A stretch of DNA of 64,000 nt from Neodiprion pinetum (GCF_021155775.2 NC_060233.1:20060037-20124036); one strand, 5' to 3'. Counted from the first letter of the stretch, positions 41,084-51,526 are shown. The notes: a model not told the origin generated them from the sequence alone. Translations and numbers: made by a program.

Positions 41084-41968
41084 CTAACCATTAAACGTAT
41101 ATTTTTCCTCCACGCTTCTTGAGCACCTTCTCCACCAGATATATGTATATGGATGTTCAACCTTAAGGAGCTCTTGTTCATAGAAATCACCAGTGATGGG
41201 TTGATCTCGGTAGTATTTGAGCTTGGACGTCACAGGATGAGTATTTTTCACTCGAGTTATCGTGAATAGTTCAGCCGTCCAATTGGGAGTGTAACCTTTC
41301 TCGAAGACATTTATGAATTTGCTGATTCGAACTTTGTCACCGGATTTGAATTTTGCCGATATGGTAGGTATCGATCGAAGCCCTCCGTACGCCTGACGTA
41401 ATAACAGCCTTTCGTTTGCAACGGTGATATCCGACGGTTTCATTTTTATGGTTCGGTGTTTGGCGTTGTTGTGAGCCGAAACGAAATCAGATAAGATATC
41501 GCGCCACTTGTAGCTTCTTTGCATGCTGAACCGTTTCCACATTTCACCTTTCAGTATCCGATTGAAACGTTCACAGATCGAAGCCTTCAATTACTGTACG
41601 TGGAGTAAGGATTGATTCCGTAACGTGTCATGAGCGATTCAAATTTCGAGTTGTAAAATTTCGTTCCTCTGTCGGCGTGTAAATTTTTCGGCACCCGTCC
41701 TTGAACAAGCACAGATTCCATTCCCTTCGTAACATCATCTCCAGACTTGCTCTTCATCGATATAGCCCGCGCAAACTTTGAAGAGATATCAGGGACTGTG
41801 AGCATGTAGCCTTTGTTTTGTCTAGAGTACGACGTCAAATCAACAAGGATTTTGTCTTGTGGCCTGCCAGGTCTCGTCGATGCCGCGCACGTCTACACGT
41901 CGACGCGGGTAATTCCGGCGTGCAGGCTTGTGCAGTTCGGTCACCAGTGCTTGCTTTTTATCATTCAT
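41084..41968 (-). pseudogene. Polinton retroviral-type integrase
   Basis: It would insert the linear Polinton DNA into the chromosome. From ATG at 41968 the sequence has LHKPARRNYPRRRVDVRGID and then LVDLTSYSRQNKGY (first catalytic Asp). LHADRGTKFYN (second Asp) and ICERFNRILKG (catalytic Glu) follow, so the DDE set is complete. The C-terminal DNA-binding part has DKVRISKFINVFEKGYTPNW. Two frameshifts, near 41845 and at 41587, break the frame. The start codon overlaps the end of the upstream fibre-like frame (ATGA overlap at 41968-41961). Confidence 0.85.
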
Positions 41969-42360
41969 ATTCCAACGCTCTTAGTCTGCTGTCCAGTTTG
42001 GAAATGATTTCTGCGTTTCGAATCGACAAGTCTCTGCCTGTTTCAAAGTCTATGTACAAGGTATCCAAGGTTTTCTCCGTGGTGAACTCCAAAGCTTTGA
42101 TCATTTGATCGAGGTTGTCGATTTGTTTTGGCAGGACGTTGAATTTTCGTCTTAAGGTTTTCAAAGTTACAGCATTGTTCAGCTCTGCGGGATCCGTGAC
42201 ATTGCACAGTCTCTTGTTCCGTATATCGTAATGCCCGTCCGCTGTTATTTGAAATCCGACACCCGGAGAACCGCGGGTGCACGCAGTCGTGTTTTTATCC
42301 AGATGCCGTCCAAACACGTCGATGCTCACCTCGGTAATGGATCCAAAAACGATGCAAGCT
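41961..42360 (-). pseudogene. Fibre-like Polinton protein (collar-type motif)
   Basis: About 130 residues that include VGFQITADGHYDIRNKRL and CNVTDPAELNNAVTLKTL. The pattern, a glycine-rich strand followed by N-V-x-D-P and N-D/N-A-V, is the collar-type motif common in tail fibres of phages and in other trimeric spikes. A coiled-coil tail (IDNLDQMIKALEFTTEKTL) follows. I infer a trimeric surface protein of the Polinton particle. The true start is unclear: no ATG lies between the stop of the previous frame (42363) and the first conserved block. It overlaps the integrase start. Confidence 0.5.
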
Positions 42361-42362
42361 GC

Positions 42363-43220
42363 TTAATAAATGATTCCTGCTTGGCGTAGCTCCTCGATAG
42401 TGGAGATTATTTCGTTATTGTGACTTGGGTTTCCCGCTGCCTGAGATGCCAGGAGTAGACGGAGACGCTCCACTAACTTGTTTGGATCATCCCAGAAAAC
42501 GTATTCCGTTTCAACACCTTGTCTAGTGATCATAGCTTGCGGAAGTAGACCTTTACTCTTTCGGCGAGGTGATGGGAAATAATTCATCAATTCGGCAATG
42601 ACATTTTTGAATTTGTAACTGATATCGTTTCGAACAGCCTCATCAGACGAGTAATACTTTTTATGCGCGTTCGTTGCGAGGATTATGTTTTGCCCGATCT
42701 CCGGCGCTCACAGAAGAACAGTCAGGCTTCTTGTTGAACAAAAGTTCCAGCAAACCCTTTGTTTTCGGGTAAAGCGTATCGCTGATACATATGTAGTCAC
42801 TCTTGAAAGATATCAACGAATCACCAATCATTAGTCCGTTTGAGAGGTTGCGTACACCGTACACGTTGTCCAATTCACCTTCCGTCTTCGCATCTCCCAA
42901 CAGTGCAAAATACTCATCCTCGATATTCTCGACCGGTGTTTCTACGATTGTTTCATCTCCTGTCGAAGGAAAGGAATCGTCAATTCCCGAGACAGTTTCA
43001 TACTTCGTTTCATTTTCCATCTGCTTTATTTTTTCTTTAATCTCTTCCACCTCTTGTTTCACAGGTTCGCATCTTCCGTAACATTCACCAGTTCTTGCAA
43101 CGGAGTCACTACTGGTTTGAAAACGTCACTCAATTTCTGGGTCGTAGATTCCTTGCCCGACTTGAGCAATCTGTGTTTTCGACGGATCGCAGCACTCGCT
43201 TAAGCGATCTGATGTAGGAC
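42363..43220 (-). pseudogene. Polinton protein with coiled coil, function unknown
   Basis: ATG at about 43220 starts MSYIRSLK. After frameshifts it continues through KLSDVFKPVVTPLQELV, a charged coiled coil (VEEIKEKIKQMENETKY) and a globular region with NGLMIGDSLISFKSDYI, then FWDDPNKLVERLRLLLASQ up to the stop at 42363. At least three frameshifts are present. The long C-terminal domain occurs between the ATPase and integrase of insect Polintons; I cannot name its function. Confidence 0.5.
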
Positions 43221-43309
43221 ATCTTTTTGCTTGGAAATTTCAGAGCTCTGCATGTTGAGGCAACTGAGTCTGCAACGCTACTGCGTCTCTCGCTCGAAGA
43301 CGTTAGATT

Positions 43310-44023
43310 TTATATCTTTTCCAGGCTACTAACAGAATCAAATCCCCTCCTGTATCGTCCTTCGTTGAGCTCACTGTGTTTGTCGATCACCAGAAACCCG
43401 TACTTCTCACCGCTCCAGCATGCGAAGCACACACTTCCTAATTCTGTGTGAGACATATCGGTGTTTACATGGTCGTAGTATACGTGTCTCAGATTGATGT
43501 TGTCTTGTTTGTATAATACAAGTAAGTTTACGTTGTCGCGCACGAGATGCTTGGATATACGCGCGTACGTCTGACAGAGATAGAAACAGTCAACGTCGTG
43601 ATGTCTACCTATGCAAAAGTAGGCTCTAAGATGGTCCTGCTTCTCGCATGCTACAGCGTCAAATATGATTATTGAGTTGGGCCGTGCTTCTTACGGTGTA
43701 ATCACTTGCTCAGGCTCGGTGAACGCAAAATTCTCCGTATTCTCAACATGATCCAACGATTGCTTAAAGAATTGGTATTCGGGTTGGTTGAGAGATTTTG
43801 AGTGGATGTAGATATTTTCAAATCTGAGTCCCTTGGAATGGGTTATAAGTGTGAGCAACGCATGAGTTTCACCACAATTCGACGGTCGACAGAATATTGC
43901 ACGTACACTATTCAGGAGTAATTCACCGTGCCTTTTGTGCCTTTTGACATTTTGCTCCAAAAGTTTGTCAAAATTCATGACGGAAAGCTTAGTAGGTTGT
44001 TTCTCAAACCGCATCTCGGACAA
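43310..44023 (-). pseudogene. Polinton packaging ATPase (FtsK/HerA-type)
   Basis: The DNA-packaging ATPase of Polintons and related viruses. The P-loop reads CRPSNCGET where GPSNCGKT is usual, so the nucleotide-binding Lys is Glu (codon GAA). Walker B is NSIIIFDAVACE at about 43650. The C-terminal half includes LRHVYYDHVNTDMSH and KYGFLVIDKHSELNEGRYR, diagnostic of Polinton ATPases. One in-frame TAA at 43691-43693 interrupts a 238-codon frame. It is divergent from the phospholipase-domain gene, with about 120 bp of shared upstream sequence. Confidence 0.8.
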
Positions 44024-44143
44024 GACTCATCGAATTTGCTACAAATATCCCGTTCCCAAGCACTTTTTTTCAGTCAACGCTCGAACATAATCACGTACAG
44101 AGGTAAACGAAACAGCAGGCGGCAACATCGTGGCAAGGGTCTG

Positions 44144-44867
44144 ATGAATAAAATCATCAACAGCCTTCCAGTCGAATTGCATGTACCTGGTTATCAGTAC
44201 TGTGGGCCTGGTAACAAAGAGACTCGCGCAAGGTGATCCTGGAATCAATCTTCTCGACGCAGTCTGCCAGAACCACGACATCGCTCACTCGCAGAATCGT
44301 GAAAATCTTGAGGTTAGAAACGAGGCTGATAGGGTGTTGGCTGAGGAAGCTTGAAATCGGGTTCTCGCAAAAGACGCAAATTTGGGTGAGAAGGCAGCCG
44401 CTTGGGCAAAAGCTAATACAATGAAAGTAAAATCAAAACTCGGAATGGGAATTCGGAAATCAAAAAATGTGACCATGAGAAAAATTATAAATGCTGCAAA
44501 ACGTTCTGTGGTTCCAAGCAACGATGCAACAGTAGCTATCGAATCTGCGCTGAAGGGAGCTCAGAACGCCGTCGAGAAAGCGGGTGGTAAATGTAAAGTG
44601 CGAACACCTCGCGTCCTACCAGTATCTTCAGAAGTCGGTGGTTTTCTACCGTTTCTGATTCTGATTTTTGCTGGACTGAGTGCTACAGGCGCGTTATCCG
44701 GTGGTGCGGCAGGTATAGCAAAAGCTGTTAACGATGCAAGTGCTGCTAAACGAGAACTTGGAGAGAGAAAACGACACAACAAAACTGTGAAAGCTATCGC
44801 GTTGGGCAGAGGGCTTCATATAAAACCGTACGAAACAGGTCTTGGTCTCCATCTTTCAAAAAACTAG
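44144..44867 (+). pseudogene. Polinton protein with phospholipase A2-like domain and hydrophobic C-terminus
   Basis: ATG at 44144. Residues 15-55 hold the parvovirus-type PLA2 signature: YQYCGPGNK (calcium loop) and AVCQNHDIAHS (catalytic HD pair), separated by a frameshift near 44215. A TGA at 44352-44354 lies downstream. The rest is basic (AWAKANTMKVKSKLGMGIRK), followed by a membrane-type helix (FLPFLILIFAGLSATGALSG). In Polintons and related viruses such proteins are thought to help the particle cross membranes. The next gene starts 6 nt after its stop. Confidence 0.65.
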
Positions 44868-44872
44868 ATGCG

Positions 44873-45232
44873 ATGCTACTACGTCGAGCGTTGACTGATT
44901 GGGACTGGTCAGGATATGCAGAAATCTTCAAGGTTCCGCATTTCCGCGGTGATTTCATGCGAAACAAAATGCCCGAAAACGGTCCACGAAAAAACGAGTC
45001 AGCTATAATCAACCTTGACGTCAAAGACGGTCCGGAAACACACTGGGTTGCATACAAGAAACGCGACAATAATATCGATTACTTTGACAGTTTCGGCAAC
45101 CTTCAACCACCCTCGGACCTCATAAAATACCTTGGCGTTGGTAGTGTCGAATACAACCATGAAAGGTACCAGGATTATAATACATTTGAATGCGTACACA
45201 TGTGTCTGAAATTTCCAGGTGGTGAGCTATAA
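44873..45232 (+). CDS. Polinton adenain-type cysteine protease
   Basis: A 119-codon frame of the adenovirus-protease (Ulp1-like) family that matures capsid proteins. Catalytic His is in THWVAYKK, the acidic residue in IDYFDSFG, and the Cys in FECVHMCLKF, where most relatives have CGHLC. A conserved N-terminal DWDWSGYAEI is present. No stop interrupts it, though the C-terminus is short. The ATG at 44870 (ATGCGATGC) gives a one-codon longer start. Its stop codon TAA is inside the TATA box of the next gene. Confidence 0.8.
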   Translation: MLLRRALTDWDWSGYAEIFKVPHFRGDFMRNKMPENGPRKNESAIINLDVKDGPETHWVAYKKRDNNIDYFDSFGNLQPPSDLIKYLGVGSVEYNHERYQDYNTFECVHMCLKFPGGEL

Positions 45233-45262
45233 AAACATGGTGCGTTATTCATCAAAGTCAGT
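45228..45262 (+). promoter_or_regulatory. TATA box and initiator of the minor capsid gene
   Basis: TATAAAAA (45228-45235) and TCAGT (45258-45262), the arthropod initiator, with about 32 bp from the first T to the A of TCAGT. The start ATG follows 18 bases after the A. The TATA overlaps the TAA stop of the protease (45230-45232). Confidence 0.65.
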
Positions 45263-45277
45263 CTACCACTCGCAGTC

Positions 45278-46048
45278 ATGGATGATTCGTTGACGTTAAC
45301 GATTTCGGGAACCTCTTCGATTCTCGAGGCACAATATCTTCCACCGATCGATCTTGCTCGTGATGAAAGTTATGCTCTTGGCTTGGTAGAATTGTTAACC
45401 ATTAATTCGATTCCCAACGTTGATGTTGGTTACACTCAAATTCACGTAGTTGATAAAAAGACCACCATAACTACCGGCAGCCACGAGATCGACGACATAG
45501 AAAAGCATCTTCAAAACGTGCTGAGAAATACAGATATCAGGTTCGCCATCAAACCTAACGATAATACATTACGCAGCGAAATCACATGCAACCACACAAT
45601 TAACTTTGGGCCGAATGATTCCATTGCTCAACTTTTGGGATTCACACCACGTGTATTGGAGGTTGATGAAACTCACGAATAAGACGTGCCTGTACGTATA
45701 CTCGAGGCCAACGCGTTGCGTGTCAAGTGCAGCATTACAACGGGCGCCTACGTCAATAGACACGAAGTGAACATTATTCACGAGTTTTTCCGGACCGTCC
45801 GACCAGGATATAGGATCGTGGAAGTACCGTCGCACGTCATTTACCTTCCGATCACCGACAGGATCATAGATCACGTTCAGCTCCGGTTAGTGAATCAAGA
45901 CGGAGACCTGGTTCATTTTCGTGGAGAAGTTATTACTGTGAGACCACATATCGTTGTTAATTCTCTTGAATATTATTTGCCTTATCTTAAATTATCTTTC
46001 ATCGTACCGAAAAATATCTCTCTTTCTCTTGCACTGACCGCAAACTAG
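45278..46048 (+). pseudogene. Polinton minor capsid protein (penton-type single jelly roll)
   Basis: ATG at 45278. The N-terminal half has YALGLVELLTINSIPNVDVG and then ITTGSHEIDDIEKHLQ and QLLGFTPRVL, blocks conserved in Polinton minor capsid proteins. The C-terminal half includes GYRIVEVPSHVIYLPITDR and LVNQDGDLVHFRGE. One in-frame TAA at 45680-45682 splits an otherwise open frame of 257 codons. The protein would form the pentameric vertices of the icosahedral particle. Confidence 0.75.
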
Positions 46049-47017
46049 GGACTACGTATTATCTGTTATTCTCTATATCTTATAATAATTCGCTACTTGG
46101 CCTGTTTCCTTGCATTTACCTTGTGATTAATAATTCCCTGCCTCCGTTATATCGCTGATAATTCTGGTAATGTGATAAATATTACAATTTCTGTATTTCG
46201 CATGTTTCTTATAATCGCTTTTCATATTTTATGGTTCATTTGAACAATGCTTAATTTAAGTACCGGATATCTTTTCCTGTTCGGCCTATTCATCATAAAA
46301 CCGTGCTAATCATTACCTCGAATCATAGTATCGCGAGCCTACGCATATTTCCCGCTTATCCTGAAAACGCTCTGTTATTTGTTAAATCTCTCGCTTAACT
46401 TTTCTCTAACTGTAAAGATTGTTAATTATCGCATCTATCTTAATTGTATCTCGATCTCTGCGGTTGTTTGCTTGTTATTAAAATTTATCGCTTCTTAATC
46501 AATATATTCGATACCATTTCTGTTTCACCTGTTTCTTCTTTCATCTATTAGATTCAACCCCTCCCCTCTACCATTATCTTGTCCATACCAAGCTGGCTGT
46601 GCAAAACCGTCGTAGAACCTGACCTTACATTCACCTATCACCTTTACCTTTACCTTTATCTTTCTCTCTGATTATCTATTCTCTTTGACGCATGTGCGTC
46701 TGGCGCCCAACAATCATATCTTTCTCTTATCATCTCTTTTATTGTCTATATCTGATTATTCAGGTTAGTGACTGCGCCGTAGGGTAACCAATTATCTCAT
46801 TTCTATCGTTTCACCCTCGTACCTCAAAAATTGGTCACAAGGTATATCAGTAAATCGGCATGCCCCGATCAAGTCAATCATCGATCGATTCTCGAAACGT
46901 GAGTACCTCGAAACGTGGAGTTCCTGATAGCTCTTGGTCTGAAACTGACCACTTTCGGAAGAGGAACTTCTGACAACTAAAAATCCAATTTTGCTGTTTT
47001 ATAATCTGCTACGTACC
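46049..47017 (+). other. Pyrimidine-rich spacer before the major capsid gene
   Basis: About 970 bases without a gene. It is T/C-rich with many TTATC words. The last 150 bases should hold the major capsid promoter, but I see no TATA-initiator pair as clear as at the other genes. Confidence 0.5.
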
Positions 47018-48235
47018 ATGGAGGAAGAAATCTTAAACATTCAAACGCCAGTCGACTTTGACCAATCCGTTGCGCATTACTAGATTCATGCTCACAAACC
47101 TTACGCCTCGTCAACTTCCAACAACAGCGATGAAATTCAAATCACCATTCAGCATCAGGATTCACGCATATCACCCAGCAAAAGCTCGATACATATGCAT
47201 GGACGACTTCTCAAACCTGATGGTACAGCTATCATGAACACGCAGCTCGTAAACAACGCGATTTGTCATCTGTTTAAAGAAATTTGCTACGAAATTGATG
47301 CAGTTCAGATTGATAGAAGCAAGAACGTTGGCTTGACAAGTATCATGAGAGGTTACGCTTTCCTGCACCCTGGTCAGACTAGGCTGATGGAGAACGCTGG
47401 ATGGCTTGATAGAGAAAAGAAGAAAAAATTAATCGATGCCGAGGGTAATTTTGATGTACTTATACCGCTCAGCATGATATTGGGTTTCGCTGAAGACTAC
47501 CGCAAGATCGTTGTCAACGCTAAACATGAGTTAATTTTGACGAGGTCAAAAATTGCCGTCAACGCAATCATGCAGACTCTAGAGGAGGAATTCAAAATCA
47601 CGATCAATGCAGTAAAATAGCTAATACCGTATTTGAAACTCGCGGATCAAGAAAAAGTTGACCTACTAAATTTCATTCAGAGAGATCCGCCTATTTCGAT
47701 GAGCTTCCGCAGTTGGGAATTGTACGAATATCCCTTACTTTCCACAACATCAAAACACGTTTGGACTGTAAAAACTTCCACTCAGCTTGGAAAACCTCGC
47801 TACGTCATTTTGGGTTTCCAGATAACTAGAAAGAACAAGACCGGCAAGAACGCAAGTCATTTCGATCATTGCAATATCACGGACGTCAAGCTATTTTCAA
47901 ACTCTCAATCTTGTCCATACGGTAACCTGAACCACAACGTGAGTCGTAATCTGTGCGCGCTCCTGTACGAGATGTACGCAAACTGACAAGCTACCTACGA
48001 CGACAAGAACCCCGAGCCGTTGCTGACAAAGAGTGAATCTCTTCGAGACGTCCCCTTATTCGTTGTCAACTGTTCAAAACAAAACGAATCTTTGAAGTAC
48101 GGACCTGTCGACATCCGTCTTGAATTTCAAGCTAAAGCCAACTTTCCCGCTGAAACGTCGGCGTACTGCTTGATTGTCCGCGATCGTATTGTCGGATACA
48201 ACCCGCTCAATGGTGGGGTGAAAAAGTTGGTATAA
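47018..48235 (+). pseudogene. Polinton major capsid protein (double jelly roll)
   Basis: ATG at 47018; 405 codons in one frame with three stops, TAG 47081-47083, TAG 47618-47620 and TGA 47984-47986. Recognisable blocks are MHGRLLKPDGTAIMNTQLVN near residue 60, LIPLSMILGFAEDYRKIV near 150 and PRYVILGFQITRKNKTGKN near 265, as in the double jelly-roll capsid proteins of Polintons. It would form the hexons of the particle. The TAA stop (48233-48235) lies inside the TATA box of the next gene. Confidence 0.85.
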
Positions 48236-48266
48236 AAGCTAACCCGTTCCCACCACCTCGCGCAGT
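48231..48266 (+). promoter_or_regulatory. TATA box and initiator-like site of the IVDIQGF gene
   Basis: TATAAAAG (48231-48238) overlaps the capsid stop TAA. GCAGT at 48262-48266 is 33 bp downstream, and the ATG is at 48273. Confidence 0.55.
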
Positions 48267-48272
48267 TCAAAG

Positions 48273-48749
48273 ATGGAGCTTATCGTTGACATACAAGGCT
48301 TTCGTAGACTTTTAAACAATACCTTCAATTCGAAAGAATTGGCTACAATTCCAATCTACTCGGAAGCATCTCCATCAATGTTTTTCTTCAAGCCACCTTG
48401 CGAATGGGATTTACTGGACGTTGAATACAAAAGCCATAATTCTTGGTTAGAACGCGATTTTCACGGTTCACCTTGGAGCTGCGGAACCAGACCGCTTAAG
48501 GAAGTTGAGTGAACCATTGAAGACAGGCTGTGCAAAGCTGAAAGCGTGTACGTAAGAGGAGAAGAAAAACGAGATAGGTTGTTTAAAATTGTCCCGGAAG
48601 TTCAAATCATCGATATGACGGACTTTGGCTGTCCATCGCTTCAAACCTTGCAAAAAACTTCAGCTGTGTTTCTAAGATGTGACGTGCATATCACACTCAA
48701 CGCAATCTGTGCAGCACAAAACATTTTGATACTTCAAAATTGGTTATAA
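48273..48749 (+). pseudogene. Polinton accessory protein, IVDIQGF family
   Basis: ATG at 48273; residues 2-9 are ELIVDIQG. A conserved stretch FFKPPCEWDLLDVEYKSHNS and then SWLERDFHGSPWSCG follows, and further on VYVRGEEKRDRLF and IDMTDFGCPSLQ. One TGA (48510-48512) splits the 159-codon frame. A second member lies at 54909-55676. The family is recurrent beside Polinton genes in insects but I know no function for it. Confidence 0.55.
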
Positions 48750-48924
48750 AATCATCATACTGTTCGGATGGCGAGGGTGTACGATTTGTGTTACTGCGCG
48801 GAAGCGTCTTCAAGAACGGTCTCGCATTCCTGGCGAATATATGATCCTGGTTATGATACTGTTGAATAGAATTATTGTACTATAGTTGTGAAGTTATTGT
48901 CGACTGTACCCCGAAATTGTACTC

Positions 48925-48930
48925 AATAAA
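48925..48930 (+). terminator. Polyadenylation signal AATAAA
   Basis: AATAAA about 175 bp after the stop of the IVDIQGF-type gene, in a context (CTCAATAAAACAG) like that of insect genes. Direct transcript evidence is lacking. Confidence 0.4.
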
Positions 48931-49081
48931 ACAGTTTTCCAAAGAATATTCATGAATTAATTTTACGCCTTTACCTTCACCTTAGCTCTTAAGAGAGAAT
49001 TTTTTTCAATACGAAGCTTATGTAAGATTCAACCTTGCTCTCCATACTTGACTGAGCTGTACTCAAACCGAGTTATGTTTT

Positions 49082-49222
49082 GCATTCCTAGAGCGATAGT
49101 CACCCAACACCGCAGATCCTTGGCTGTTAATGTATACTACCGCAGCTATCGGTCGACCTTGCACTCTGGTCTTGACTGAACCCGTTCAAAATGCATAGTA
49201 GAGTTCACATGACAGTTACAAG
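49082..49222. repeat. Direct repeat, left copy
   Basis: Shares GAGCGATAGT, ACCCAACACCGCAGATCC and CTTGACTGAACCCGTTCAAA with 50077-50212, nearly 90 percent alike by eye. The pair brackets the OB-like gene. Confidence 0.8.
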
Positions 49223-49458
49223 ACGCAAACGCAGCTCGAAACCCTCCATCGTTGCTTAATGGTGTTCGAAGTAGCATTTTCTTAGATTTTGAGACTTAAT
49301 TCTAGATACAATTACAAGTTACAAAACGTACGTAGAATCGAATGTATACAAGATGGTTAGGCGACAAATGAAAAAATATTAATAATTTCAATCTTTTTCT
49401 TTGTTTATTGAACGTCAAGTTTTTACAGGACACCGGATATTTGAATGTGTTACTCAGA

Positions 49459-49767
49459 TTATATGTATACGAATTCAAGTTGACCGTACTGTCTGCCAAG
49501 ATAGCGTAGAGGCAACCGTATCTCCTTACTGGCTGTCGTCACCTTCTGGAACAAATCTTCATTTTCTTGGAGGGCCTTGGTCAGTCGGTTCGGTAGAAAA
49601 ATCGTAAAAGAGTCCCCCAAGTCCAGAACGATTTCATCACCAAGTTTTGTTTTAATCCGACGAACGCCGCTGACTCGGTATTTGAAGTATACTTCGAGGT
49701 CCGAAAGCTTTTTCAAGGGCAGAAGTGTCTCCAGGCGAGCGATCTCGTTCAATTTTGAAAAGTCCAT
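49459..49767 (-). CDS. Small Polinton accessory protein, OB-fold-like (inference)
   Basis: ATG at 49767, 102 codons, no internal stop. It includes RIKTKLGDEIVLDLGDSFTI and FLPNRLTKALQEN, and LRYLGRQYGQLEF near the end. The relative at 54413-54727 shows the same order. The strand pattern suggests an OB-type single-strand DNA-binding protein, which would fit a protein-primed replication system; that is inference only. The upstream coiled-coil frame overlaps it. Confidence 0.5.
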   Translation of the reverse strand: MDFSKLNEIARLETLLPLKKLSDLEVYFKYRVSGVRRIKTKLGDEIVLDLGDSFTIFLPNRLTKALQENEDLFQKVTTASKEIRLPLRYLGRQYGQLEFVYI

Positions 49768-49921
49768 GATCGTTACTGTCAAATTGTATGTGCTCAAAAT
49801 CTCTTGTGAGTCGATTGAGGTCAGATCTGATTTCCAGGAAATGTTTTACTTCTCCAATATTCTTTATGAGCAGTTCTAGTCGTTTCTTCAATTCACGTCG
49901 TTGTTCCAGAGTACTTTTCAT
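49652..49921 (-). CDS. Small helical basic frame overlapping the OB-like gene
   Basis: ATG at 49921; STLEQRRELKKRLELLIKNI and HFLEIRSDLNRLTRDFE give a strongly helical N-terminus. The C-terminal part reads through the OB-like gene in another frame and may be extended by loss of a stop. Function unknown. Confidence 0.35.
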   Translation of the reverse strand: MKSTLEQRRELKKRLELLIKNIGEVKHFLEIRSDLNRLTRDFEHIQFDSNDHGLFKIERDRSPGDTSALEKAFGPRSILQIPSQRRSSD

Positions 49922-50076
49922 TCGCAAGAAGAAGAGTTTCAGACTGGCGATGAAGTTTTCACTTTTGACTTATATAACGTTTCCTCATCGTGTAATTTGA
50001 AATTTTGTGGGGGGGTAAAGAATATCACGTGGTCGATATCAAATACGTATGTTTGTGTATGCGCGCGCACCTTTCA

Positions 50077-50212
50077 GCATTCTTAGAGCGATAGTTACCC
50101 AACACCGCAGATCCATGGCTCTGAATGTACCGCGGGTATCGGTCGAACTTGCACTTTGGTCTTGACTGAACCCGTTCAAAATTCATCGTTGAGTTCACAT
50201 GATAGTTACAAG
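50077..50212. repeat. Direct repeat, right copy
   Basis: Partner of 49082-49222; see there. It lies just beyond the 5' side of the helical frame. Confidence 0.8.
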
Positions 50213-51520
50213 CCAAAAGGAATGTCACTTGGTTCATATTAAACCGGCATCCGAGTAAGTGAAAAACAATTCTCAGAACCATCAATTTTGGAATGTCGCG
50301 TGGTTGATAACGTGGGAAAAGAAAATGGGGTGGTTGATGTTACACATCAGCAGTCCTATCGTTGAAAAAGAATGTGGGACGGTGAAAAAGTTCTCGCCTC
50401 CGCTGCAGCCTCTACCGTTGGCAGGCGAGCACTACACACAGACTCTGACCTTCGGTCGGTAAAACAGCACGATTTTGACCTTCTACCGATAAGAATTGTC
50501 GGTGAGGCAGTGCGATTTTTACCGTCGACCGATACAACCGTCGGTAAAATTGCACGGTTTTGACCTTAAGTCGGTACGGCAGACTGTGACGTCATCGCGG
50601 TAAAGGGTTCGAGTCTAGGGAGAATGTCGGTAAGTGTCAGTATCAGGAATCTGCGTGTAGAACCCTCATAGCTATACTACTAAGTATATTATTTCGGGAT
50701 CTACCTATTGGATTCCGACTTTTTGTTTTTGAATTTGTGCGTCTTGAAAACAGCTTTCTCACCGTATACTATGAAGTAACACTTCATAGTATAGGTTGAA
50801 AGTTATTCAATTTATTAGGAAAAATAGGTGAATTTTTTTGTCAATTCTGTAGGCTGTCGACTTGCAAAAAAAAATTAAAAAAACATTGGACATCGTTGTT
50901 GGGGATGTCTCATATGTGTAAAAAAATTAGGACCAGTGTGGGTGTTATAGCAAAGGCTACAGAAGGCATTACTTTTTTTTTGTTGCTTAATTATGCAATA
51001 ACTATTCAACCCACAGGGATCGGGTTCCACTCACTGTTTTGCAACCAAAAGAGGTAACTAATTACAGATTATCAAAGAGGTTGGATGAATTTTAAGTGCG
51101 GATAATGAGTACTAAATTTCGCAAAGTTTTTCTTTTTCGTATTTTGCATAAAAAAAAAATCAAATCTCAAAAATTCACATTCAAGACCAAGTGCATCTTG
51201 TGGGAAATCTAATTCTCAACAGATTCACTTTCGTACATTTTTTGCCTCAGAGCCATACTTTCCGAGATATTCGACGATGAATGCGGACAAATACGACTTC
51301 TTTTGGTAATTTTTCAGTTTTTGATTTCCGCAACAATGTTTCACCACGTTGCGCCCACGGAGACTGGGATTTTTGAAATCAGCGCATTTTTTCGCATAAA
51401 AAGCACTTGCTCCCCAAGTGTGGTGAGCCAACAACCAACTCAATCCCTAATTTGACTGGACTGGTGGATAAACAAGCTATCTAGTGACGCGGAAGAATGG
51501 TAGGTATAATTGTGTGATGG
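50213..51520. other. Spacer with a short perfect hairpin and a CRE-type palindrome
   Basis: No supported gene in about 1300 bases. It holds TGACGTCA at 50587-50594 and a perfect inverted repeat TATACTATGAAGT-AAC-ACTTCATAGTATA at 50765-50793. Part of 50880-51450 resembles non-autonomous DNA transposon sequence but I cannot define ends. Confidence 0.45.
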
Positions 51521-51526
51521 ACTTAC

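Noticed and set aside
44039..44281. 80-codon minus-strand frame upstream of the ATPase
   Set aside because: It lies antisense to the PLA2-domain gene, whose motifs are on the plus strand.
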